From positions 3,168,001 to 3,232,000 of the forward strand of contig JAUJEO010000019.1 of NCBI GenBank assembly GCA_030762175.1: a stretch of 64,000 bases of DNA, read 5' to 3'. This document shows, in pieces, positions 24,201 to 35,300 of this stretch. The DNA comes from Metallyticus violacea. Lineage: Eukaryota; Arthropoda; Insecta; Mantodea; Metallyticidae. Numbering within the stretch: the stretch's first letter is position 1; every line of letters begins with the position of its first letter. Under the pieces are notes generated by a model. That model had not been told where the DNA came from. It did not search any database and worked only from the letters and a program-made list of their open reading frames with translations. Both the position numbers and the translations under genes were made by a program.

Positions 24201-26270
24201 GAAAAAAAGTGATTCAAACGAAATTTCCAAACTTCGAAAAAAAATTTTTTTCTTTTCGAGATTCTTTGCGCATAATATGGTCTTCTGAGGCTATCAAACT
24301 AGTATAATGAAAGAGAACCAGTTATCTCAAATAAGAACGGAAAAAAAGTGATTCTAACGAAGTTTCCAAACTTCGAAAAAATTTTTTTTTCTTTTCGAGA
24401 TTCTTTGAGCATAATATGCTTTACTGAGGCTATCAAACTAGCATAATGAAAGAGAACCAGTTATCTCAAATAAGAACGGAAAAAAAGTGATTCTAACGAA
24501 GTTTCCAAACTTCGAAAAAAATTTTTCTTCTTTTCGAGATTCTTTGCGCATAATATGCTTTTCTGAGGCTATCAAACCAGTATAATGAAAGAGAACCAGT
24601 TAGCTCAAATAAGAACGGAAAAAAAGTGATTCTAACGAAGTTTCCAAACTTCAAAAAAAATTTTTTTTCTTTTCGAGATTCTTTGCGCATAAAATGCTTC
24701 TCTGAGGCTATCAAACTAGTATAATGAAAGAGAACCAGTTATCTCAAACAAGAACGGAAAAAAAGTGATTTAAACCAAGTTTCCAAACTTCGAAAAAAAT
24801 TTTTCTTCTTTTCGAGATTCTTTGCGCATAATATGCTTTTCTGAGTCTATCAAACTAGTATAATGAAAGAGAACCAGTTATCTCAAATAAGAACGGAAAA
24901 AAGTGATTCAAACGACGTTTCCAAACTTCGAAAAAATTTTTTTTTTCTTTTCGAGATTCTTTGCGCATAATATGCTTTACTGAGGCTATCAAAGTAGTAT
25001 AATGAAAGAGAACCAGTTATCTCAAACAAGAACGGAAAAAAAGTGATTCTAACGAAGTTTCCAAACTTCGAAAAAATTTTGTTTTCTTTTCCAGATTCTT
25101 TGCGCATAATATGCTTTACTGAGGCTATCAAACTAGTATAATGAAAGAGAACCATTTATCTCAAATAATAACGGAAAAAAAGTGATTCAAACGAAATTTC
25201 CAAACTTCGAAAAAAAATTTTTTTCTTTTCGAGATTCTTTGCGCATAATATGCTCTTCTGAGGCTATCAAACTAGTATAATGAAAGAGAACCAGTTATCT
25301 CAAATAAGAACGGAAAAAAAGTGATTCTAACGAAGTTTCCAAACTTCGAAAAAAATTTTTTTTCTTTTCTGGATTCTTTGAGCATAATATGCTTTACTGA
25401 GGCTATCAAACTAGCATAATGAAAGAGAACCAGTTATCTCAAATAAGAACGGAAAAAAAGTGATTCTAACGAAGTTTCCAAACTTCGAAAAAAATTTTTT
25501 TTCTTTTCGAGATTCTTTGCGCATAATATGCTTTTCTGAGGCTATCAAACCAGTATAATGAAAGAGAACCAGTTAGCTCAAATAAGAACGGAAAAAAAGT
25601 GATTCTAACGAAGTTTCCAAACTTCAAAAAAAATTTTTTTTCTTTTCGAGATTCTTTGCGCATAAAATGCTTCTCTGAGGCTATCAAACTAGTATAATGA
25701 AAGAGAACCAGTTATCTCAAACAAGAACGGAAAAAAAGTGATTTAAACGAAGTTTCCAAACTTCGAAAAAAATTTTTCTTCTTTTCGAGATTCTTTGCGC
25801 ATAATATGCTTTTCTGAGTCTATCAAACTAGTATAATGAAAGAGAACCAGTTATCTCAAATAAGAACGGAAAAAAGTGATTCAAACGACGTTTCCAAACT
25901 TCGAAAAAATTTTTTTTTTCTTTTCGAGATTCTTTGCGCATAATATGCTTTACTGAGGCTATCAAAGTAGTATAATGAAAGAGAACCAGTTATCTCAAAC
26001 AAGAACGGAAAAAAAGTGATTCTAACGAAGTTTCCAAACTTCGAAAAAATTTTGTTTTCTTTTCCAGATTCTTTGCGCATAATATGCTTTACTGAGGCTA
26101 TCAAACTAGTATAATGAAAGAGAACCATTTATCTCAAATAATAACGAAAAAAAAGTGATTCAAACGAAATTTCCAAACTTCGAAAAAAAATTTTTTTCTT
26201 TTCGAGATTCTTTGCGCATAATATGCTCTTCTGAGGCTATCAAACTAGTATAATGAAAGAGAACCAGTTA
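15275..26270. repeat. HOR-B: 4,994-bp (36-monomer) unit, about 2.2 copies
   Basis: Copy 1 is about 15,275-20,268, copy 2 about 20,269-25,262, and a partial third copy runs to about 26,270. TTCTGGATTCTTTGAG recurs at about 15,379, 20,373 and 25,367. The CATTTATC module recurs at 16,136/21,129, 17,383/22,377, 19,186/24,179 and 20,158/25,152, every pair 4,993-4,994 bp apart. Inside each unit these modules are spaced 9, 13, 7 and 7 monomers. GAGTCTATTTAACTAG, TATCATACTGTATAATG and CATAATGTGC are further paired markers. Only a few differences per kb were noticed between copies 1 and 2, so the amplification is recent. No gene is present. Confidence 0.9.
19186..21129. repeat. Nested 972-bp (7-monomer) tandem repeat in HOR-B
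   Basis: The CATTTATC/AATAACGG marker recurs at 19,186, 20,158 and 21,129, which are 972 and 971 bp apart. Each interval carries, in order, the GAGCATAATATGC copy, CTAGCATAATG, CCAGTTAGCTC, ATAAAATGCTTCTCTG, CAAACAAG with GATTTAAAC, GAGTCTATC and GTAGTATAATG. The TTCTGGATTC variant is present only in the second interval. The same arrangement appears in the next HOR-B copy at 24,179, 25,152 and 26,125. Confidence 0.85.
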
Positions 26271-26520
26271 TCTCAAATAAGAACGGAAAAAAAGTGATTC
26301 TAACGAAGTTTCCTAACTTCGAAAAAAAATTTTTTTCTTTTCTGGATTCTTTGAGCATAATATGCTTTACTGAGGCTATCAAACTAGCATAATGAAAGAG
26401 AACCAGTTATCTCAAATAAGAACGGAAAAAAAGTGATTCTAACGAAGTTTCCAAACTTCGAAAAAAATTTTTTTTCTTTTCGAGATTCTTTGCGCATAAT
26501 ATGCTTTTCTGAGGCTATCA
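24179..26520. repeat. Nested 973-bp (7-monomer) tandem repeat, second HOR-B copy
   Basis: The CATTTATC marker at 24,179, 25,152 and 26,125 gives intervals of about 973 bp. TTCTGGATTCTTTGAG at about 25,367 and 26,340 shows that this 7-monomer unit gained another round here compared with the copy at 19,186-21,129. Near 26,270 the sequence leaves the register of HOR-B copy 2, and near 26,520 it jumps to the equivalent of about 22,770. This is a junction expected from unequal exchange. Confidence 0.8.
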
Positions 26521-28330
26521 AACCAGTATAATGAAAGAGAACCAGTTATCTCAAACAAGAACGGAAAAAAAGTGATTTAAACGAAGTTTCCAAACTTCGA
26601 AAAAATTTTTTCTTCTTTTCGAAATTCTTTGCGCATAATATGCTTTTCTGAGTCTATTTAACTAGTACAATGAAAGAGAACCAGTTATCTCAAATAAGAA
26701 CGGAAAAAAGTGATTCAAACGACGTTTCCAAACTTCGAAAAATTTTTTTTTTCTTTTCGAGATTTTTTGCGCATAATATGCTTTACTGAGGCTATCAAAC
26801 TAGTATAATGAAAGAGAACCAGTTATCTCAAATAAGAACGGAAAAAAAGTGATTCTAACGAAGTTTCCAAACTTCGAAAAAAATTTTTCTTCTTTTCGAG
26901 ATTCTTTGCGCATAATATGCTTCTCTGAGGCTATCAAACTAGTATAATGAAAGAGAACAAGTTATCTCAAACAAGAACAAAAAAAAGTGATTCTAACGAA
27001 GTTTCGAAACTTCCAAAAAAATTTTTTTTCTTTTCGAGATTCTTTGCGCATAATATGCTTTTCTGAGGCTATCATACTGTATAATGAAAGAGAACAAGTT
27101 ATCTCAAACAAGAACGGAAAAAAAGTGATTCTAACGAAGTTTTCAAACTTCGAAAAAAAATTTTTTTCTTTTCGAGATTCTTTGCGCATAATATGCTTTA
27201 CTGAGGCTATCAAACTAGTATAATGAAAGAGAACCAGTTATTTCAAATAAGAACGGAAAAAAGTGATTTAAACGACGTTTCCAAACTTCGAAAAAAATTT
27301 TTTTTCTTTTCGAGATTCTTTGCGCATAATATGCTTTACTGAAGCCAACAAACTAGTATAATGAAAGAGAACCAGTTATCTCAAATAAGAACGGAAAAAA
27401 GTGATTCATACGACGTTTCCAAACTTCGAAAAAAATTTTTTTTCTTTTCGAGATTCTTTGCGCATAATGTGCTTTACTGAGGCTATCAAACTAGTATAAT
27501 GAAAGAGAACCAGTTATCTCAAATAAGAACGGAAAAAAAGTGATTCAAACGAAATTTCCAAACTTCGAAAAAAAATTTTTTTCTTTTCGAGATTCTTTGC
27601 GCATAATATGGTCTTCTGAGGCTATCAAACTAGTATAATGAAAGAGAACCAGTTATCTGAAATAAGAACGGAAAAAAAGTGATTCTAACGAAGTTTCCAA
27701 ACTTCGAAAAAATTTTTTTTTCTTTTCGAGATTCTTTGAGCATAATATGCTTTACTGAGGCTATCAAACTAGCATAATGAAAGAGAACCAGTTATCTCAA
27801 ATAAGAACGGAAAAAAAGTGATTCTAACGAAGTTTCCAAACTTCGAAAAAATTTTTTTTTCTTTTCGAGATTCTTTGCGCATAATATGCTTTTCTGAGGC
27901 TATCAAACCAGTATAATGAAAGAGAACCAGTTAGCTCAAATAAGAACGGAAAAAAAGTGATTCTAACGAAGTTTCCAAACTTCAAAAAAAATTTTTTTTC
28001 TTTTCGAGATTCTTTGCGCATAAAATGCTTCTCTGAGGCTATCAAACTAGTATAATGAAAGAGAACCAGTTATCTCAAACAAGAACGGAAAAAAAGTGAT
28101 TTAAACGAAGTTTCCAAACTTCGAAAAAAATTTTTCTTCTTTTCGAGATTCTTTGCGCATAATATGCTTTTCTGAGTCTATCAAACTAGTATAATGAAAG
28201 AGAACCAGTTATCTCAAATAAGAACGGAAAAAAGTGATTCAAACGACGTTTCCAAACTTCGAAAAATTTTTTTTTTCTTTTCGAGAATTTTTGCGCATAA
28301 TATGCTTTACTGAGGCTATCAAACTAGTAT
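26520..28330. repeat. Deleted HOR-B fragment
   Basis: About 26,520-27,480 matches about 22,770-23,730 (offset 3,747 bp, 27 monomers), including GAGTCTATTTAACTAG and TATCATACTGTATAATG. After the CATAATGTGC monomer at about 27,467 the next marked monomer is GGTCTTCTGAG at about 27,610, one monomer later. The parent arrangement has four monomers between them (about 23,719 to 24,272). Three monomers, 416 bp, are missing. From about 27,530 onward the segment matches 34,740 onward at an offset of 7,203 bp. No gene is present. Confidence 0.8.
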
Positions 28331-31300
28331 AATGAAAGAGAACCAGTTATCTCAAATAAGAACGGGAAAAAAGTGATTCTAACGAAGTTTCCAAACTTCG
28401 AAAAAAATTTTTCTTCTTTTCGAGATTCTTTGCGCATAATATGCTTCTCTGAGGCTATCAAACTAGTATAATGAAAGAGAACAAGTTATCTCAAACAAGA
28501 ACGGAAAAAAAGTGATTCTAACGTAGTTTCGAAACTTCCAAAAAAATTTTTTTTCTTTTCGAGATTCTTTGCGCATAATATGCTTTTCTGAGGCTATCAA
28601 ACTGTATAATGAAAGAGAACCAGTTATCTCAAAAAAGAACGGAAAAAAAGTGATTCTAACGAAGTTTTCAAACTTCGAAAAAAATTTTTCTTCTTTTCGA
28701 GATTCTTTGCGCATAATATGCTTTACTGAGGCTATCAAACTAGTATAATGAAAGAGAACCAGTTATCTCAAATAAGAACGGAAAAAAGTGATTCAAACGA
28801 CGTTTCCAAACTTCGAAAAAAATTTTTTTTCTTTTCGAGATTCTTTGCGCATAATATGCTTTACTGAGGCTATCAAACTAATATAATGAAAGAGAACCAG
28901 TTATCTCAAATAAGAACGGAAAAAAGTGATTCAAACGACGTTTCCAAACTTTGAAAAAATTTTTTTTTCTTTTCGAGATTCTTTGCGCATAATATGCTTT
29001 ACTGAGGCTATCAAACTAGTATAATGAAAGAGAACCAGTTATCTCAAATAAGAACGGAAAAAAGTGATTGAAACGACGTTTCCAAACTTCGAAAAAAATT
29101 TTTTTTCTTTTCGAGATTCTTTGCGCATAATATGCTTTACTGAGGCTATCAAACTAGTAATATGAAAGAGAACCAGTTATCTCAAATAAGAACGGAAAAA
29201 AAGTGATTCTAACGAAGTTTCCAAACTTCGAAAAAATTTTTTTTCTTTTCGAGATTCTTTGCGCATAATATGCTTTTCTGAGGCTATCAAAGTAGTATAA
29301 TGAAAGAGAACCAGTTATCTCAAATAAGAACCGAAAAAAAGTGATTCTAACGAATTTTCCAAACTTCGAAATACATTTTTTTTCTTTTCGAGATTCTTTG
29401 CGCATAATATGCTTTTCTGAGGCTATCAAAGTAGTATAATGAAAGAGAACCAGTTATCTCAAATAAGAACGGAAAAAAAGTGATTCTAACGAAGTTTCCA
29501 AACTTCGAAAATTTTTTTTTTCTTTTCGAGATTCTTTGCGCATAATATGCTTTTCTGAGGCTATCAAACTAGTATAATGAAAGAGAACCAGTTAACTCAA
29601 ATAAGAATGGAAAAAAAGTGATTCTAAGAAAGTTTCTAAGCTTCGAAAAAAATTTTTTTTCATTTCGAGATTCTTTGCGCATAAAATGCTTCTCTGAGGC
29701 TATCAAACTAGTATAATGAAAGAGAACCAGTTATCTCAAACAAGAACGGAAAAAAAGTGATTTAAACGAAGTTTCCAAACTTCGAAAAAAATTTTTTTCT
29801 TTTCGAGATTCTTTGCGCATAATATGCTTTTCTGAGGCTATCAAACCAGTATAATGAAAGAGAACCAGTTATCTCAAATAAGAACGGGAAAAAAGTGATT
29901 CTAACGAAGTTTCCAAACTTCGAAAAAAATTTTTCTTCTTTTCGAGATTCTTTGCGCATAATATGCTTCCCTGAGGCTATCAAACTAGTATAATGAAAGA
30001 GAACAAGTTATCTCAAACAAGAACGGAAAAAAAGTGATTCTAACGAAGTTTCGAAACTTCCAAAAAAATTTTTTTTCTTTTCGAGATTCTTTGCGCATAA
30101 TATGCTTTTCTGAGGCTATCAAACTGTATAATGAAAGAGAACCAGTTATCTCAAATAAGAACGGAAAAAAAGTGATTCTAACGAAGTTTTCAAACTTCGA
30201 AAAAAATTTTTCTTCTTTTCGAGATTCTTTGCGCATAATATGCTTTACTGAGGCTATCAAACAGTATAATGAAAGAGAACCAGTTATCTCAAATAAGAAC
30301 GGAAAAAAGTGATTCAAACGACGTTTCCAAACTTCGAAAAAAATTTTTTTTCTTTTCGAGATTCTTTGCGCATAATATGCTTTACTGAGGCTATCAAACT
30401 AATATAATGAAAGAGAACCAGTTATCTCAAATAAGAACGGAAAAAAGTGATTCAAACGACGTTTCCAAACTTCGAAAAAATTTTTTTTTCTTTTCGAGAT
30501 TCTTTGCGCATAATATGCTTTACTGAGGCTATCAAACTAGTATAATGAAAGAGAACCAGTTATCTCAAATAAGAACGGAAAAAAGTGATTGAAACGACGT
30601 TTCCAATCTTCGAAAAAAATTTTTTTTCTTTTCGAGATTCTTTGCGCATAATATGCTTTACTGAGGCTATCAAACTAGTAATATGAAAGAGAACCAGTTA
30701 TCTCAAATAAGAACGGAAAAAAAGTGATTCTAACGAAGTTTCCAAACTTCGAAAAAATTTTTTTTCTTTTCGAGATTCTTTGCGCATAATATGCTTTTCT
30801 GAGGCTATCAAAGTAGTATAATGAAAGAGAACCAGTTATCTCAAATAAGAACCGAAAAAAAGTGATTCTAACGAATTTTCCAAACTTCGAAATACATTTT
30901 TTTTCTTTTCGAGATTCTTTGCGCATAATATGCTTTTCTGAGGCTATCAAACTAATATAATGAAAGAGAACCAGTTATCTCAAATAAGAAAGGAAAAAAA
31001 GTGATTCTAACGAAGTTTCCAAACTTCGAAAAATTTTTTTTTCTTTTCGAGATTCTTTGCGCATAATATGCTTTTCTGAGGCTATCAAACTAGTATAATG
31101 AAAGAGAACCAGTTAACTCAAATAAGAATGGAAAAAAAGTGATTCTAAGAAAGTTTCTAAGCTTCGAAAAAAATTTTTTTTCATTTCGAGATTCTTTGCG
31201 CATAATATGCTTTTCTGAGGCTATCAAACTAGTATAATGAAAGAGAACCAGTTATCTCAAATAAGAACGGAAAAAAGTGATTCAAACGACGTTTCCAAAC

Positions 31301-31480
31301 TTCGAAAATTTTTTTTTTTCTTTTCGAGATTTTTTGCGCATAATATGCTTTACTGAGGCTATCAAACTAGTATAATGAAAGAGAACCAGTTATCTCAAAT
31401 AAGAACGGAAAAAAAGTGATTCTAACGAAGTTTCCAAACTTCGAAAAAAAATTTTCTTCTTTTCGAGATTCTTTGCGCAT
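28330..31480. repeat. Segment repeated at a 1,521-bp offset (11 monomers)
   Basis: About 28,335-29,680 matches about 29,850-31,200. Paired markers are AAGAACGGGAAAAAAG (about 28,358 and 29,879), GTTTCGAAACTTCC, CTAGTAATATG (about 29,155 and 30,676), CGAATTTTCC with GAAATACATT, and AAGAAAGTTTCTAAGC (about 29,628 and 31,149). The second copy plus its left flank (29,672-31,480) also matches 12,755-14,565 at an offset of 16,917 bp. The 170 bp between the two copies does not match the corresponding position of the first. No gene is present. Confidence 0.8.
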
Positions 31481-34400
31481 AATATTCTTCTCTGAGGCTA
31501 TCAAACTAGTATAATGAAAGAGAACCAGTTATCTCAAATTAGAACGGAATAAAAGTGAATCTCAGGAAGTTTACAAACTTCGAAAAAATTTTTTTTTCTT
31601 TTCGAGATTCTTTGCGCATAATATGCTTTTCTGAAGCTATCAAACTAGTATAATGAAAGAGAACCAGTTATCTCAAATAAGAATGGAAAAAAAAGTGATT
31701 CTAAGGAAGTTTCCAAACTTCGAAAAAAATTTTTCTTCTTTTCGAGATTCTTTGCGCATAATATGCTTCTCTGAGGCTATCAAACTAGTATAATGAAAGA
31801 GAACAAGTTATCTCAAACAAGAACGGAAAAAAAGTGATTCTAACGAAGTTTTCAAACTTGGAAAAAAAATTTTTTTCTTTTCGAGATTCTTTGCGCATAA
31901 TATGCTTTACTGAGGCTATCAAAATAGTATAATGAAAGAGAACCAGTTATTTCAAATAAGAACGGAAAAAAGTAATTTAAACGACGTTTCCAAACTTCGA
32001 AAAAAATTTTATTTCTTTTCGAGATTCTTTGCGCATAATATGCTTTACTGAGGCCAACAAATTAGTATAATGAAAGAGAACCAGTTATCTCAAATAAGAA
32101 CGGAAAAAAGTGATTCAAACGACGTTTCCAAACTTCGAAAAAAATTTTTTTTCTTTTCGAGATTCTTTGCGCATAATATGCTTTACTGAGGCTATCAAAC
32201 TAGTATAATGAAAGAGAACCAGTTATCTCAAATAAGAACGGAAAAAAGTGATTGAAACCACGTTTCCAAACTTCGAAAAAAATTTTTCTTCTTTTCGAGA
32301 TTCTTTGCGCATAATATGCTTTACTGAGGCTATCAAACTAGTATAATGAAAGAGAACCAGTTATCTCAAATAAGAATGGAAAAAAAGTGATTCTAAGGAA
32401 GTTTCCAAACTTCGAAAAAAAAATTTTTTCATTTCGAGATTCTTTGCGCATAATATGCTTTTCTGAGGCTATCAAACTACTATAATGAAAGAGAACCAGT
32501 TATCTCAAATAAGAACGGAAAAAAGTGATTCAAACGACGTTTCCAAACTTCGAAAAAAATTTTTTTTCTTTTCGAGATTCTTTGCGCATAATATGCTTTA
32601 CTGAGGCTATCAAAGTAGTATAATGAAAGAGAACCAGTTATCTCAAACAAGAACGGAAAAAAAGTGATTCTAACGAAGTTTCCAAACTTCGAAAAAATTT
32701 TTTTTTCTTTTCCAGATTCTTTGCGCATAATATGCTTTACTGAGGCTATCAAACTAGTATAATGAAAGAGAACCATTTATCTCAAATAATAACGGAAAGA
32801 AAGTGATTCAAACGAAATTTCCAAACTTCGAAAAAAAATTTTTTTCTTTTCGAGATTCTTTGCGCATAATATGCTCTTCTGAGGCTATCAAACTAGTATA
32901 ATGAAAGAGAACCAGTTATCTCAAATAAGAACGGAAAAAAAGTGATTCTAACGAAGTTTCCAAACTTCGAAAAAAATTTTTTTTCTTTTCGAGATTCTTT
33001 GAGCATAATATGCTTTACTGAGGCTATCAAACTAGCATAATGAAAGAGAACCAGTTATCTCAAATAAGAACGGAAAAAAAGTGATTCTAACGAAGTTTCC
33101 AAACTTCGAAAAAAATTTTTTTTCTTTTCGAGATTCTTTGCGCATAATATGCTTTTCTGAGGCTATCAAACCAGTATAATGAAAGAGAACCAGTTAGCTC
33201 AAATAAGAACGGAAAGAAAGTGATTCTAACGAAGTTTCCAAACTTCAAAAAAAATTTTTTTTTTTTCGAGATTCTTTGCGCATAAAATGCTTCTCTGAGG
33301 CTATCAAACTAGTATAATGAAAGAGAACCAGTTATCTCAAACAAGAACGGAAAAAAAGTGATTTAAACGAAGTTTCCAAACTTCGAAAAAATTTTTTCTT
33401 CTTTTCGAAATTCTTTGCGCATAATATGCTTTTCTGAGTCTATTTAACTAGTATAATGAAAGAGAACCAGTTATCTCAAATAAGAACGGAAAAAAGTGAT
33501 TCAAACGACGTTTCCAAACTTCGAAAAATTTTTTTTTTCTTTTCGAGATTTTTTGCGCATAATATGCTTTACTGAGGCTATCAAACTAGTATAATGAAAG
33601 AGAACCAGTTATCTCAAATAAGAACGGAAAAAAAGTGATTCTAACGAAGTTTCCAAACTTCGAAAAAAATTTTTCTTCTTTTCGAGATTCTTTGCGCATA
33701 ATATGCTTCTCTGAGGCTATCAAACTAGTATAATGAAAGAGAACAAGTTATCTCAAACAAGAACGGAAAAAAAGTGATTCTAACGAAGTTTCGAAACTTC
33801 CAAAAAAATTTTTTTTCTTTTCGAGATTCTTTGCGCATGATATGCTTTTCTGAGGCTATCATACTGTATAATGAAAGAGAACAAGTTATCTCAAACAAGA
33901 ACGGAAAAAAAGTGATTCTAACGAAGTTTTCAAACTTCGAAAAAAAATTTTTTTCTTTTCGAGATTCTTTGCGCATAATATGCTTTACTGAGGCTATCAA
34001 ACTAGTATAATGAAAGAGAACCAGTTATTTCAAATAAGAACGGAAAAAAGTGATTTAAACGACGTTTCCAAACTTCGAAAAAAATTTTTTTTCTTTTCGA
34101 GATTCTTTGCGCATAATATGCTTTACTGAGGCCAACAAACTAGTATAATGAAAGAGAACCAGTTATCTCAAATAAGAACGGAAAAAAGTGATTCATACGC
34201 CGTTTCCAAACTTCGAAAAAAATTTTTTTTCTTTTCGAGATTCTTTGCGCATAATGTGCTTTACTGAGGCTATCAAACTAGTATAATGAAAGAGAACCAG
34301 TTATCTCAAATAAGAATGGAAAAAAAGTGATTCTAAGGAAGTTTCCAAACTTCGAAAAAAATTTTTTTTCATTTCGAGATTCTTTGCGCATAATATGCTT

Positions 34401-35300
34401 TTCTGAGGCTATCAAACTACTATAATGAAAGAGAACCAGTTATCTCAAATAAGAACGGAAAAAAGTGATTCAAACGAAGTTTCCAAACTTCGAAAAAAAT
34501 TTTTTTTCTTTTCGAGATTCTTTGCGCATAATATGCTTTACTGAGGCTATCAAAGTAGTATAATGAAAGAGAACCAGTTATCTCAAATAAGAACGGAAAA
34601 AAAGTGATTCTAACGAAGTTTCCAAACTTCGAAAAAAATTTTTTTTCTTTTCAAGATTCTTTGCGCATAATATGCTTTACTGAGGCTATCAAACTAGTAT
34701 AATGAAAGAGAACCATTTATCTCAAATAATAACGGAAAAAAAGTGATTCAAACGAAATTTCCAAACTTCGAAAAAAAATTTTTTTCTTTTCGAGATTCTT
34801 TGCGCATAATATGGTCTTCTGAGGCTATCAAACTAGTATAATGAAAGAGAACCAGTTATCTCAAATAAGAACGGAAAAAAAGTGATTCTAACGAAGTTTC
34901 CAAACTTCGAAAAAATTTTTTTTTCTTTTCGAGATTCTTTGAGCATAATATGCTTTACTGAGGCTATCAAACTAGCATAATGAAAGAGAACCAGTTATCT
35001 CAAATAAGAACGGAAAAAAAGTGATTCTAACGAAGTTTCCAAACTTCGAAAAAATTTTTTTTTCTTTTCGAGATTCTTTGCGCATAATATGCTTTTCTGA
35101 GGCTATCAAACCAGTATAATGAAAGAGAACCAGTTAGCTCAAATAAGAACGGAAAAAAAGTGATTCTAACGAAGTTTCCAAACTTCAAAAAAAATTTTTT
35201 TTCTTTTCGAGATTCTTTGCGCATAAAATGCTTCTCTGAGGCTATCAAACTAGTATAATGAAAGAGAACCAGTTATCTCAAACAAGAACGGAAAAAAAGT
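31480..35300. repeat. Additional partial HOR-B copy
   Basis: About 31,680-32,900 matches about 21,285-22,500 (offset about 10,396 bp). About 33,400-35,250 matches about 22,870-24,710 (offset about 10,534 bp). The 138-bp change in offset is one monomer carrying CCAGTTAGCTC (about 33,190), present here and absent from both tandem HOR-B copies. About 31,520-31,680 carries GAATAAAAGTG and CTCAGGAAGTTTAC, otherwise typical of HOR-D and the 6,860-10,195 mosaic. No gene is present. Confidence 0.8.
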
